NCBI GenBank assembly: GCA_015698045.1
Contig: BLAL01000162.1
Coordinates: 992,001-1,056,000, forward strand
Reading direction: 5' to 3'
Source: Rhizophagus clarus
Lineage: Eukaryota; Glomeromycota; Glomeromycetes; Glomerales; Glomeraceae
DNA: 64,000 nucleotides
The position numbers and the translations under genes were made by a program. Below, piece by piece: positions 31,193 to 41,544 of this stretch; within the stretch, counting starts at the first letter, position 1, and every line of letters starts with the position of its first letter. The notes under the pieces were generated by a model. The model worked only from the letters and a program-made list of their open reading frames with translations, had not been told where the DNA came from and did not search any database.

Positions 31193-33319
31193 ATGCCTAA
31201 TAACGTTGCTAGACGAGGCCGCGGCTCCTTTAATCCTAATAGTAGGAAGGCCAGCCGCCACGAACGAAGAAAAGACAATAATAACTCTGATAACTCTGGT
31301 TCTGACGGTGAAAACACTGTCCAACAGAAACGCTCTCGAACCATCTCCGAACAAGCTATGGATGAAGATATCGTTGCCGACACAGCGGCTGACGCTGGTG
31401 TTGAAGTTCTTACTTCTTCCCCTCAAGAAAATAATACTGCTTCTACTTCTCTCTCCTCTCATCCGAATATTGCTGCGGCAATATCTGCGCCAAATGATAA
31501 CGCGTCTGAAGGACTCAACGCGTCCATGCATGCTAGAACAACGACTCCTGCATCCCCCCCTAACGCGTCGCCTGATAAGGCTACTGATGATGATCCCCCA
31601 GTTGATCAGTTCCTTGTTCAATCTCCAACTTTCTCCATTGACAGAAATGATTTTCAAGCTGCGGCTGCCCCCAACTCTGCCCCTGAAACTTTAAAGAACT
31701 TCACTACCAATAAGGCATTGATTGATGCCGTCAACAATACCTTTTTAGAAATGTACAAATCGTACACCGGTAAAGCTAGAATGACTGGTTCTGGTGATGC
31801 CAAACGCCTCGTTATTCATTTCCAATCCAAGGAGGCCCGTGATGCCTGCGTTGGTGCTGCTCATCAACAGTTCCCGGATCTTGTATTTCATGCCCACGAT
31901 CCTAAGCAGCTCCGGAGTGACGAGGACCTCCGAGCCATCCAAGTCACTGATATTCCCTTCTTCTTAACTAAAGACAATATCATGTCTTATTTCAAGAAAT
32001 TCGGTAACATTCAATCCTGTCGAGTTTACTCCAGGAAAAATGCCAAAGTACAACAAGCCAGAATTGTCTATGATTCTGCCCTTTCTATCACTCGCTTTGA
32101 CACCCAATGGGCCGTATACTGCTTCTCCACCTGCCTCCGGGTGACTCCGTGCCATTACACAGTCGATCAGAAATCCTCCCGCCGAGCTTTTGTTGCTACG
32201 CTCACGCAACTACCTCCTAACACCAAGGATATCGACCTTGCTCCCCTCACAAGAGATCTTGGTGCTAAGGCTGTCAATGTTCCCCTTTCCCTGAATTCCT
32301 ATAAACCCAAACGTTGGGCTTATGTCACGTTCAATTCTCAAGAAACCATGGATGCCGCCATGGAACAAATCATTGGTTTCCGTGGCCATACTTTACAATG
32401 GAATCTCCCTGACAATACTAATAAACTTTGCCACAGATGTGGTAAATTGGGCTGTGCCCCCTCTCAGTGCCCAAGCCGCCAAGATCGCGGTCGTTCTAGG
32501 GGAAGAAACCCGGTGGCTGCACTTAAAGAACGCTTCAATATCAATCAACCTGCCCGACCTAAAGAGCGTTCACGCTCTGGCTCTCGTTCACGCTCGCGCT
32601 CAAAAGGTCCTGGCAATTCGCAATCCTCCCAACCACAAAAACCCTTGGCCAACGCCCGACTCAATAACGAACCTCGCCGGAATCGCTCAAAATCCAATGA
32701 TAAACGCGACCGTTCTGTATCTTTTTCTACGGTCGTACGTTCTCCCCCTCCTCTCACAACACCCAATCAGGCTACTACTGTGTCTCCTCACGAGGCTGCT
32801 AATATTTTATCCTTGTTGAAATCTCTCCAACAAGACATGGCTGAAGTTCGGGATCGTATCACAGCCTTAGAACTCAACGATAGACGTATGAGTCGTATCG
32901 AGCAACACCTTGGTTTGCTACCTCCGCCTGACATTCTAACCGCTAATCAGACTTCCGAGATGCTCATAGACGCACCGGCTTTACCTGCTCCTACTGTTAA
33001 GCAGGTCCCTCCTCGCTCTGCTGTTTCACCCGTACAAGAGACCCTTAACCCCCTATCTCCTGGTTTCGTTCCTTCGCGACCAGTTAGAGCTCCCATCTCC
33101 GCTCCAGTTGATATCTCTGTTATCTCCTCATTGTCTCCTACTTCTCATATGGCTCCCCCCTCCTCCCAGACTCACGACGAAATTCAAGCCATTAACGCGA
33201 AGCATTCGGCTATTGAAAACAAATTGGACATGCTTGCCAACTCTATTAGCGGCTTCATCGGATCCATTACTTCCTCTACACACTCCTCGGGCTCAGCTGA
33301 TAAAGCTGATTCTAATTAA
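31193..33319 (+). CDS. LINE copy 1 ORF1: RNA-binding gag-like protein
   Basis: 708 aa. It has a basic start (MPNNVARRGRGSFNPNSRKA) and a disordered Ser/Asn/acidic region to about 165. A possible first RRM-like fold lies at 166-240 (KRLVIHFQSKEARDAC). A clear RRM spans about 246-318 (IQVTDIPFFL, QQARIVYD) and another about 331-406 (AFVATLTQL, KRWAYVTF). The zinc knuckle CHRCGKLGCAPSQC (413-426) is Cx2Cx4Cx4C, with Cys instead of the usual His. An Arg/Ser stretch (RSRSGSRSRSRS) follows at 459-470, a coiled coil at about 533-575 (ILSLLKSLQQDMAEVRDRIT) and a second helix at about 662-690. Such proteins bind the element RNA and form the particle that ORF2 works in. The ATG was chosen because copies 2 and 5 start at the same place. 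Confidence 0.9.
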   Translation: MPNNVARRGRGSFNPNSRKASRHERRKDNNNSDNSGSDGENTVQQKRSRTISEQAMDEDIVADTAADAGVEVLTSSPQENNTASTSLSSHPNIAAAISAPNDNASEGLNASMHARTTTPASPPNASPDKATDDDPPVDQFLVQSPTFSIDRNDFQAAAAPNSAPETLKNFTTNKALIDAVNNTFLEMYKSYTGKARMTGSGDAKRLVIHFQSKEARDACVGAAHQQFPDLVFHAHDPKQLRSDEDLRAIQVTDIPFFLTKDNIMSYFKKFGNIQSCRVYSRKNAKVQQARIVYDSALSITRFDTQWAVYCFSTCLRVTPCHYTVDQKSSRRAFVATLTQLPPNTKDIDLAPLTRDLGAKAVNVPLSLNSYKPKRWAYVTFNSQETMDAAMEQIIGFRGHTLQWNLPDNTNKLCHRCGKLGCAPSQCPSRQDRGRSRGRNPVAALKERFNINQPARPKERSRSGSRSRSRSKGPGNSQSSQPQKPLANARLNNEPRRNRSKSNDKRDRSVSFSTVVRSPPPLTTPNQATTVSPHEAANILSLLKSLQQDMAEVRDRITALELNDRRMSRIEQHLGLLPPPDILTANQTSEMLIDAPALPAPTVKQVPPRSAVSPVQETLNPLSPGFVPSRPVRAPISAPVDISVISSLSPTSHMAPPSSQTHDEIQAINAKHSAIENKLDMLANSISGFIGSITSSTHSSGSADKADSN

Positions 33320-33368
33320 TTATTCTCCTTCTCATACCCTCCCCGTCTGATTTTATCATCGTGCTATA

Positions 33369-36300
33369 ATGACGGACAATAATTTTGATTACGATTCCTT
33401 TGTTCGCAATCCCCCCAACCCCATAGATTTTGATAACCTCACTTTGCAAGATTCTTTATTTTCTTCTGTTTCTCCTTCGCTCTCCCCTTGTAACTCCTTT
33501 AATATTTCTTCTCTCAATATAAACGGTCTTAAGATGTTTTCACAGAATAAGATCGAGCTTTTAAATGAATTGTTTTCCCTTAAACATATTTCTTTTGGTG
33601 GTGTCGTTGACACTCATATACATCCCAAACATATGCATTTTTTGTCTAAAAGACTTTCTCATTATACTGTTTTTTCCTCTGTTTTGGATACCTCCCAACA
33701 TGTTCGTTCTTCTGGGAGTGTTTCCCTTTTTATTGAAAATTCTTTGGCTTCTCATGTTCACACTTATACCTCACTTTCATCACGATTGCTTTCTGTTGAC
33801 TTGTACTTCAAAGGAAACATTAAGCTTCAAATTTTTGTTGTTTATATCCCACCTACTTCCGATCAATCCTTGCGTGATGAAACTATCGACCTCCTTATTT
33901 CCGCCCTGACGGATGCTAAACGACTCAGCTTTCATCACGCAGTTTGTGGTGACTTCAATATGCACCTTGACCAATTTTACCCTATATTTTTCAATCAACC
34001 TCAAATCGCCTCCAAACGTATCTATCGTCTCTTTAATTTCCTCTTATCAAATGGATATGTTGACTTTACCCCTATTAATTTTTCTTCTACATCTTTGGGC
34101 ACCTTTCATCGTGCAGATATTATTTCCCGCATTGATTATGTCTGGTCTTGTCCCCTTCTCAAACGATTTTTACTCACCTCTGTCATTTTTGACGCGCGTG
34201 ACCTTACCCTTTCTGATCATAACCCTGTCATTACTTATTATGATTCTTCCTTCTTATCTTCCTCTCTCAAGCCAGCGCGTGCTCAGCAGCTTCAACGACG
34301 TTCTCGTCGTATATTTTCCTTTGACTCGGTTACCCCCTCGCTGTGGGAGGACTTTTCTGCTCATGTTGACACTCTATGTAACACTTCTCCCGTTGAATTT
34401 GCTTTCTGGCACATCAATCGTATGTGTGAATATTTACACACTAACATTATTGCTGGTGCCAATGCTATCCTACCCGCACGAACTGTTGGTAATGATCATA
34501 CCCCGAAAGTCCCTAAAGATTTAGAAACCCTAATACAGCATTATCGCTTCCTTAATCGTGTTCTTCACTCTGTTAGATTATTACGAAAATACCCACATAC
34601 CTTTTCTTCTTCTCATGACCGTAAATGGTCTGGATACTTAATCAGATTAAATACTATATTTAATTTATATAAATCTATTTTTTCTTCCGTCCCTGTTTTA
34701 CCTTCAACTTTACTTTCTTGTCGGACGGATAACTTTAATTCTTTATACGGTACTCTTTCACGTGCCTCTTCTTTGTTAAGAGGCTTACATCTTTTGAAAG
34801 AAAAAGAATTTCAGGACTCTTCTATCAAGGCTCATTTGGCGTCCCGTGACCAGAATTTTGATACTGACATTTCTTCATTTATAAGTTCAGCGCTTTCTCG
34901 CTCACGTCGTCGCATCGTTTTGGATCGTGTCTTTATTGATCATCCTATCACTCCTCAGTTGTTAACGGATCCAAAGGACATTTCTGATGCTGTGGTTGAA
35001 CATTTTCAAAATGCTGTTCCTATCAAATCCTCCCCGCCTTCGCATATATCAGCTTTATCTGATCAATGGCGCTCTGCGTATTTACCCATGGACTCTGTCA
35101 CTCCTGATATTTATAATTCTCTCTTGTCTCCCCCTTCTTTAGAGGAATGGCTCTCTACGGTTTCTTCTATGCCCAATGGCAAAGCTCCCGGCCCTTCCAT
35201 GATCACCTATGAAATGCTTAAGCATTTGGGACCTACCGCCAATTCTCTACTTTTGATATTGATCCGTAAATGTTTTGCTACTGCTGACATCCCTGATCTC
35301 TGGCGGCAAGCTATGGTTTTTCCCATCCCCAAGCCGCATGAATGGCGTTGCCAATTGAAAAATACCCGTCCCATTACGCTTCTGGAAGTTATCCGAAAAT
35401 CCTTTGTCAAGCTTTTTTACAACCGATTGTCTACCATTTTAGCTACCCACAATGTTCTTAAAGGTGGCAATTTTGCGGGGCTACCAGGAGGTACCTGCCG
35501 TGACCCGATCATCACCCTTGAATCCATCATTCATGATGCCAATCACACCAATTCTCCTCTCTGGATTTTATCGCAAGACATCTCTAAAGCCTTTGACTCT
35601 GTCAATTTGACTATGCTGAAATTCGCTCTGGAACGCATTCGTTTACCTGCGACTGCTATTACGCTTATTTTATCCCTTTTTATGAACCGTTCGAATCGGG
35701 TGTTTACTGCCCACGGCGAGACTTCTTCTTATCGGGTTCGCATCGGTATAGATCAAGGCGAAGTGATTTCCCCGCTCCTATGGGTCATTTACATCGATCC
35801 TCTTTTGACCGTCTTGAAATCTGAGATGTTGGATCCTTATGTATTACGATCCCCATCATTATCTTCCGCTGATACGGTCTCTATTCCTGACATTTCTATC
35901 AACAGTCTGGTCTTTATGGATGATTCCACCCTTATTTCTTCATCAAAAGCTGGACTGGAGCATATGTTATCAATTACAGAAGAGTTTTATTCGTTAAACA
36001 ATACTTCTGCTAATCATCAGAAATATGTCTTGATATCAAATTCATTGCCTTTAACCACCACATCCACTATTCTCCCTGTGGAATTTTACTTATCTATATC
36101 GTCTTTGAATAATATTCCCTCTATTTCTGTTACTCCCCTTTCTATTACTTCTTCTTTTCGGTTTTTAGGAGTATGGTTCAATATCAAAGGCTCTCGAGAT
36201 TTTGTTAAAAAACAAATCGCCAGTGAATGTAATTCCTTTGCCGCCACTCTTCGCCCGGCCAAGCTTTCTGCTAAACAAGTGGTTTACCTCTATAACTCGG

Positions 36301-38996
36301 TGCTCATCCCTAAACTCGAGTACCGTATGCAAGTTACCCACCTTTTAGCATCGGATTGTTATGCTGCTACACGATCCGTTCGCTCTCTCGTCAAGCATAA
36401 GGCTAACTTCTCCCGCTCTCTTCCCAACCCTATACTTTATCTTTCTCAGGCTTTGGGCTTGATTAATTTATCTTCTCATTTGATACAATGTCATGTTAAT
36501 AATTTATTTTTGATGGCTAATTCTTCTACACCTTTTATTCAGCGTTTATTTGTCTATAGATTAATGTTGATACAATTTAGATTTTTGATTCCCATTTCTT
36601 CTTTGATGGTGGATGATTGGTCCTTATGGTCCAACATGAACCTTTTTAAGTGTGATTATATCGCGTGCACTATAGCTTCCATGGTTTCTACCCCCTTCCG
36701 CTTGCAACATGCCCAGTTCTCTTCAACGTTACCGGACCTTACTCTTCCTGGCCATACTCCTTTATACTCGTGTATGAGCCCGCATGTTTTTAAAGCTTGC
36801 CTCAAGGTCCTGTGGAAACGTCACCTCTATTACTTATCGCAGTTAATTGCGCCTTCTGGCTCTCATCTCATTTCCTGGTCTGCTTATCGCACTGCTTATA
36901 TTGCCCAACTTGAGGATAAGCGCGGTCGTTCTCTCCCTCATAAATGGTACTTGGACATCAAAGCCCATACGACCCTTCCCGGCTCTCATGATCAGTTGTC
37001 CGATCTGTATGCACGCCCTCCTTCTATTACTTCTTCTACTGTCTTACTTCCGGGTGCCACTACCACACAAAAGAATCGCCATTGGATCGTCACGCTTGAT
37101 GGCACCGGTGCTCCTCTCTTCGGCAAACAACTTAGCGTCCAACCCAAGAAAGATACCTGTGTGATTGTCCATTGGATATCTGACTGTCTTTCTTCTCCGG
37201 GTGATGTTGTCCGCCTTCGTCCCTGTCCAGGCTGTGACGCACATGTTCCGTTTCCTACGGCTAGTAAATATTCTGCTGTTCCACCTCGCTGCACCTTCAA
37301 GGTTTCTTTACTGCGATCCATGATTTTGCCTACAAATTGTGAACGCATTCGTCAATCTACTTTGGAAGTCATTTCTCCTCATACTTGGGCTGATCTCAGT
37401 ATCACGGTTATTCCTTATTATCAGCGTCTTGATCTTTTGCCGGATTTTTCTTCTTCTTCCTCTATCATCGTGGATGATCTTATCGTATCTCCCTTTACAG
37501 ATAATCCATCTTTATTTTCTTCATCTGTTCCCCTCCCGTCAGGCTCTCACTATCGTTATTATACCGATGGTTCTTTGATTAACCTTGGTACACCTGAAGT
37601 CTCGATGGGTTGGTCTTGGGTTCAAATAATTCCCGACGCAGGATATCTTAATTCTGTTGCTACATATGCGCACGGTACCATACGGAACTGGCCTTCCTCT
37701 ACCAGAGCTGAAACTGCTGCAATTTACGCTGCCTTGAGCGTCACTCTGGCTGATTCTACTGTTACCATTTACACAGATTCTCAAGCTGCCATTGATGGTT
37801 TGCGATTATGTGCATCTTCTAATAGTCGTCTTTTCTACAAAGCTACTAATTTCGAGCTGTGGGCTTCTATTGAGCGACTTATTCAGTCCAAAAGCCTCAC
37901 GGTCTCTCCTGTCAAAGTCAAAGGTCATGATGGCAACTACTGGAACGAATTTGCTGATTCTCTTGCAAATTCTGCTCATCATTCTGATACGGCTCCTCTC
38001 TTACCAGTGGACGCTTATACTTCCTCGCATCCTGTCCGTCTGGTGTATGACAATGTGGTTTGTGAATCCAATCCCAGGCGGCTCTTCAAGCTCCACTTCC
38101 AGGCCACCTTTTTGAAGGACCTCTTATCTCTCAAACGTTTTCAATTTGTTTACTGCCTGTATAACAAGGACGACTATGTAGTGGACTGGGAACTTACCTG
38201 GTTTACTCTTAATTTCTCCCCGGATCATGATGCCTCCTTCCAGGCTCCTCATGCCGCGAGACATCATACCTTCAAGTTTAAACTCTTCCTCGATGACTTG
38301 CCTCTCCTGGAAAAGTTAAAAGTCACCCGTTCTGATCTTTATATCGATCTTCTTACATGCCGTTCGTGTCGTGACCGCATGGAGGACTTGATGCACTTGA
38401 TCCTTTGCTCTAAACGCCGCTCCATCATGCACCAGATATTGCAAACTTATCAAAATCATTTATTTTCTAAGCTTCGTGAAGCTGGTGAAATGGCTAATCA
38501 GGACCCTACACCCTTGCTCAGGAGACTTTCTTCTCTTTCCTGTTGGACTGTTTCTTCCTCTAACTGGTCCTCTTACGCGCTTATCCGGGGTTGTTTACCT
38601 ACCATGTTTGTTGACTTGTTTGTCGATTTATCTATTCCCAGGCCTTCTGCTATGAAGGTCGTAGCTGCGCTTCACAACAACTTCATCCAGAAGCTTAGAA
38701 ACCGTATCTGGAATCCGCGTACTTATGACAAAAGTCGATGGGAAGACGCGATGAACATTACTCTTAAATTGAAAACCACTCCTCGGCCTTCAAATCTGCC
38801 TGCCACATCGTATGTGCCTTTCTCCTCGCTACCTCCTCCGACCCATCTCGTGACTCCACGTGACTCCGAAGTTGATTGGATTAAGAACTCGATGACTCAA
38901 GGTTTGCCATGGTTTAAACATTTGTCGGGTTTTATGGGTCGTCTAACGGTGCTACTTAATGACAGCTTTTGCAGGATGGGATGTCGATTTTTATAG
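33369..38996 (+). CDS. LINE copy 1 ORF2: endonuclease, reverse transcriptase, RNase H
   Basis: 1875 aa, open throughout. The AP-type endonuclease has SLNINGL (N50), CGDFNMH (D195), RIDYVW and LSDHNPV (D283, H284). The RT has MPNGKAPGPSMI, RPITLLEVIRKSFVKL, QDISKAFD (motif A, D737), IDQGEVISPLLW (motif B), FMDD (motif C, D851-D852) and FRFLGVWFN. RNase H has YTDGS (D1400), RAETAAIYAAL (E1448), YTDSQAAI (D1470), KGHDGNYW (H1520) and ADSLAN (D1530). A C-terminal CCHC finger, CRSCRDRMEDLMHLILC (1664-1680), follows. A Cys cluster (RPCPGCDAHV) lies between RT and RNase H. The protein would nick the target, prime reverse transcription there and remove the RNA. It lies 49 bp after ORF1, so reinitiation is a possible way of translation. 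Confidence 0.95.
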   Translation: MTDNNFDYDSFVRNPPNPIDFDNLTLQDSLFSSVSPSLSPCNSFNISSLNINGLKMFSQNKIELLNELFSLKHISFGGVVDTHIHPKHMHFLSKRLSHYTVFSSVLDTSQHVRSSGSVSLFIENSLASHVHTYTSLSSRLLSVDLYFKGNIKLQIFVVYIPPTSDQSLRDETIDLLISALTDAKRLSFHHAVCGDFNMHLDQFYPIFFNQPQIASKRIYRLFNFLLSNGYVDFTPINFSSTSLGTFHRADIISRIDYVWSCPLLKRFLLTSVIFDARDLTLSDHNPVITYYDSSFLSSSLKPARAQQLQRRSRRIFSFDSVTPSLWEDFSAHVDTLCNTSPVEFAFWHINRMCEYLHTNIIAGANAILPARTVGNDHTPKVPKDLETLIQHYRFLNRVLHSVRLLRKYPHTFSSSHDRKWSGYLIRLNTIFNLYKSIFSSVPVLPSTLLSCRTDNFNSLYGTLSRASSLLRGLHLLKEKEFQDSSIKAHLASRDQNFDTDISSFISSALSRSRRRIVLDRVFIDHPITPQLLTDPKDISDAVVEHFQNAVPIKSSPPSHISALSDQWRSAYLPMDSVTPDIYNSLLSPPSLEEWLSTVSSMPNGKAPGPSMITYEMLKHLGPTANSLLLILIRKCFATADIPDLWRQAMVFPIPKPHEWRCQLKNTRPITLLEVIRKSFVKLFYNRLSTILATHNVLKGGNFAGLPGGTCRDPIITLESIIHDANHTNSPLWILSQDISKAFDSVNLTMLKFALERIRLPATAITLILSLFMNRSNRVFTAHGETSSYRVRIGIDQGEVISPLLWVIYIDPLLTVLKSEMLDPYVLRSPSLSSADTVSIPDISINSLVFMDDSTLISSSKAGLEHMLSITEEFYSLNNTSANHQKYVLISNSLPLTTTSTILPVEFYLSISSLNNIPSISVTPLSITSSFRFLGVWFNIKGSRDFVKKQIASECNSFAATLRPAKLSAKQVVYLYNSVLIPKLEYRMQVTHLLASDCYAATRSVRSLVKHKANFSRSLPNPILYLSQALGLINLSSHLIQCHVNNLFLMANSSTPFIQRLFVYRLMLIQFRFLIPISSLMVDDWSLWSNMNLFKCDYIACTIASMVSTPFRLQHAQFSSTLPDLTLPGHTPLYSCMSPHVFKACLKVLWKRHLYYLSQLIAPSGSHLISWSAYRTAYIAQLEDKRGRSLPHKWYLDIKAHTTLPGSHDQLSDLYARPPSITSSTVLLPGATTTQKNRHWIVTLDGTGAPLFGKQLSVQPKKDTCVIVHWISDCLSSPGDVVRLRPCPGCDAHVPFPTASKYSAVPPRCTFKVSLLRSMILPTNCERIRQSTLEVISPHTWADLSITVIPYYQRLDLLPDFSSSSSIIVDDLIVSPFTDNPSLFSSSVPLPSGSHYRYYTDGSLINLGTPEVSMGWSWVQIIPDAGYLNSVATYAHGTIRNWPSSTRAETAAIYAALSVTLADSTVTIYTDSQAAIDGLRLCASSNSRLFYKATNFELWASIERLIQSKSLTVSPVKVKGHDGNYWNEFADSLANSAHHSDTAPLLPVDAYTSSHPVRLVYDNVVCESNPRRLFKLHFQATFLKDLLSLKRFQFVYCLYNKDDYVVDWELTWFTLNFSPDHDASFQAPHAARHHTFKFKLFLDDLPLLEKLKVTRSDLYIDLLTCRSCRDRMEDLMHLILCSKRRSIMHQILQTYQNHLFSKLREAGEMANQDPTPLLRRLSSLSCWTVSSSNWSSYALIRGCLPTMFVDLFVDLSIPRPSAMKVVAALHNNFIQKLRNRIWNPRTYDKSRWEDAMNITLKLKTTPRPSNLPATSYVPFSSLPPPTHLVTPRDSEVDWIKNSMTQGLPWFKHLSGFMGRLTVLLNDSFCRMGCRFL

Positions 38997-39252
38997 TGGG
39001 CGTGTTATCCGTTATTTTGTTAGCATAGTTGCTTCTACTTTGGTTGGAATATATCAAGGGGGAAGATCTAGGGAAATTTAGTGTAATGCGATTATTCTTT
39101 TTAGTTTAATTTTATTACTTTATTTTTACTTAGGAGACTATATAGTTTTATTTTTAGTTAGTTTTATTTTCTTTTGTTTCTTTTTATTTTATGTAAATTG
39201 TATTGAGTTAATAATGATTAATAAAAATAAAGGCTACTATGCCGCGTTTGCC

Positions 39253-39267
39253 TTGAATTTAAATTCT
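39253..39267. repeat. 15-bp LINE junction, site 2
   Basis: TTGAATTTAAATTCT between the GTTTGCC end of copy 1 and the AACGATCTGCGC start of copy 2. Confidence 0.9.
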
Positions 39268-39368
39268 AACGATCTGCGCACCTTTTTCCGCTGATCACTC
39301 TGTCCATTTTTTTAGCTAACACTTTTTTCTTAAAACTTATAGTTTTCCCTATCCAAAAGTCCTCGAAT

Positions 39369-41495
39369 ATGCCTAATAACGTTGCTAGACGAGGCCGCGG
39401 CTCCTTTAATCCTAATAGTAGGAAGGCCAGCCGCCACGAACGAAAAAAAGACAATAATAACTCTGATAACTCTGGTTCTGACGGTGAAAACACTGTCCAA
39501 CAGAAACGTACTCGAACTACCTCTGACAACACTATGGATGAAGACTACGTTGCCGGCCCAGCGGCTGACGTTGAAGTAGAAGGTCCCTCTTCTCCTCCTA
39601 AAGAAAATAATACTGCTTCGACTTCTCTCTCCTCTCACCCGGATATGGCTGCGGCTCTTTTTGCGCCTAACGATAACGCGTCTGATGGACTCAACGCGTC
39701 CATGCATGCTAGAACAACGACTCCTGCATCCCCCCTTAACGCGTCGCCTGATAAGGCTACTGAAATTGATCCTCCGGCTGATCAATTCCTTGTTCAATCT
39801 CCAACCTTCTCCATCGACAGAAATGATTTTCAAGCTGCGGCTGCCCCCAACTCAGCCCCTGAAACCTTAAAGAACTTCACTACCAATAAGGCATTGATTG
39901 ATGCCGTCAACAATACCTTTTTAAAAATGTACGAATCGTACACCGGTAAAGCTAGAATGACTGGTTCTGGTGATGCTAAACGCCTCGTTATTCACTTCCA
40001 ATCCAAGGAGGCCCGTGATGCCTGTGTTAGTGCTGCTCACCAACAGTTCCCGGATCTTGTATTTCATGCCCACGATCCTAAGCAGCTCCGGAGTGATGAG
40101 GACCTCCGAGCCATCCAAGTTACTGATATTCCTTTCTTCTTAACTAAAGACAATATCATGTCTTATTTCAAGAAATTCGGTAACATTCAATCCTGTCGAG
40201 TTTACTCCAGGAAAAATGCCAAAGTACAACAAGCCAGAATTGTTTATGATTCTGCCCTTTCTATCACTCGCTTTGACACCCAATGGGCCGTTTACTGCTT
40301 CTCCACCTGCCTCCGGGTGACTCCGTGTCATTACACAGTCGATCAGAAATCCTCCCGCCGAGCATTTGTTACTACGCTCACGCAATTACCTCCTAACACC
40401 AAGGATATCGACCTGGCTCCCCTCACAAGAGATCTTGGTGCCAAGGCTGTCAACGTTCCCCTTTTCCTGAACTCCTATAAACCCAAACGTTGGGCTTATG
40501 TCACGTTCAATTCTCAAGAAACCATGGATGCCGCTATGGAACAAATCATTGGCTTCCGAGGCCATACATTACAATGGAACCTCCCCGACAATACCAATAA
40601 ACTTTGCCACAGATGTGGTAAACTAGGTTGTGCCCCCAGTCAATGCTCAAGCCGCCAAGATCGAGGTCGTTCTAGGGGAAGGAACCCGGTGGCTGCACTT
40701 AAAGAACGATTCAACATCATCCAACCTGCCAGAACTAAAGAGCGTTCACGCTCAGGTTCTCGTTCGCGCTCGCGATCAAATGGTCCTGGTTACTCTCAAT
40801 CCTCCCAATCACAAAAACCCTTGGCTAACACCCGACTTAACAACAATCCTCGCCGGGATCGCTCTAAATCCAATGATAAACGTGACCGTTCAGTATCCTT
40901 TTCTACGGTCGTACGTTCTCCCCCTCCTCTTTCAACACCCAATCAAGCTGCTACTATGTCTGCTCACGAGGCTGCTAATATTTTATCCTTGTTAAAATCT
41001 CTCCAACAAGACATGGCTGACGTTCGGGATCGTATTACAGCCTTAGAACTCAACGATAGACGTATGAGTCGTATCGAGCAACACCTTGGTTTGCTATCCC
41101 CACCTGACATCCCATCCGCTAGTCAGACTTCTGAGATGCTCATAGACGCACCGGCTATACCTGCTCCTACTGTTAAACAGGTCTCTCCTCGCCCCGCTAT
41201 TTCGCCCGTACAAAGGACCCTCAACCCCCTATCTCCTGGTTTCGTTCCATCGCGACCAATTAGAGCTCCCATCTCCGCTCCAGTTGATATCCCTGATATC
41301 TCCTCATTGTCTTCTACTTCTCATATGGCTCCCCCCTCCACCCAAACTCACGACGAAATTCAAGCCATTAATGCGAAGCATTCTGCTATTGAAAACAAAT
41401 TGGATATGCTTGCCAACTCTATTAGCAGTTTTATCGGATCCATTGCTTCTTCTTCATCTTCCTCGGACTCAGCTAGTAAAGCTGGTTCTAATTAA
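39369..41495 (+). CDS. LINE copy 2 ORF1: RNA-binding gag-like protein
   Basis: 708 aa, collinear with copy 1 and the same domain order: two RRM-like domains, zinc knuckle CHRCGKLGCAPSQC with Cys as third ligand, an SR-rich stretch and a coiled coil. The main differences lie at residues 48-135 (RTRTTSDNTMDEDYVAGPAA, DVEVEGPSSPPKENN), which mark a second sequence variant, and in the last 20 residues (Ser-rich tail). It is open although its ORF2 is dead, so it could still supply ORF1 protein if transcribed. Confidence 0.9.
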   Translation: MPNNVARRGRGSFNPNSRKASRHERKKDNNNSDNSGSDGENTVQQKRTRTTSDNTMDEDYVAGPAADVEVEGPSSPPKENNTASTSLSSHPDMAAALFAPNDNASDGLNASMHARTTTPASPLNASPDKATEIDPPADQFLVQSPTFSIDRNDFQAAAAPNSAPETLKNFTTNKALIDAVNNTFLKMYESYTGKARMTGSGDAKRLVIHFQSKEARDACVSAAHQQFPDLVFHAHDPKQLRSDEDLRAIQVTDIPFFLTKDNIMSYFKKFGNIQSCRVYSRKNAKVQQARIVYDSALSITRFDTQWAVYCFSTCLRVTPCHYTVDQKSSRRAFVTTLTQLPPNTKDIDLAPLTRDLGAKAVNVPLFLNSYKPKRWAYVTFNSQETMDAAMEQIIGFRGHTLQWNLPDNTNKLCHRCGKLGCAPSQCSSRQDRGRSRGRNPVAALKERFNIIQPARTKERSRSGSRSRSRSNGPGYSQSSQSQKPLANTRLNNNPRRDRSKSNDKRDRSVSFSTVVRSPPPLSTPNQAATMSAHEAANILSLLKSLQQDMADVRDRITALELNDRRMSRIEQHLGLLSPPDIPSASQTSEMLIDAPAIPAPTVKQVSPRPAISPVQRTLNPLSPGFVPSRPIRAPISAPVDIPDISSLSSTSHMAPPSTQTHDEIQAINAKHSAIENKLDMLANSISSFIGSIASSSSSSDSASKAGSN

Positions 41496-41544
41496 TTGTT
41501 CTCCTTCTTATACCTTCCCCGTCTGATTTTATCATAGTGCTATA

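Larger units (their letters stand above)
31093..39252 (+). mobile_element. LINE copy 1, complete, both ORFs open
   Basis: The element is 8160 bp: a 100-bp 5' leader starting AACGATCTGCGC, ORF1 (31193-33319), a 49-bp gap, ORF2 (33369-38996) and a 256-bp 3' UTR ending TACTATGCCGCGTTTGCC, with no poly-A tail. Both flanks are the 15-mer TTGAATTTAAATTCT. Domain set and order (RRM-type ORF1 with knuckle; endonuclease, RT, RNase H, CCHC in ORF2) place it in the broad I/Tad1/R1 group of non-LTR elements. With no stop or frameshift, it is the best candidate for an active copy here. Confidence 0.92.

Noticed and set aside
31091..31657. Long minus-strand frames opposite LINE ORF1 (also 39266-39833 and 61549-62116)
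   Set aside because: They mirror the plus-strand ORF1 codons, recur in each copy and have no recognisable domain; the plus frame explains the sequence.
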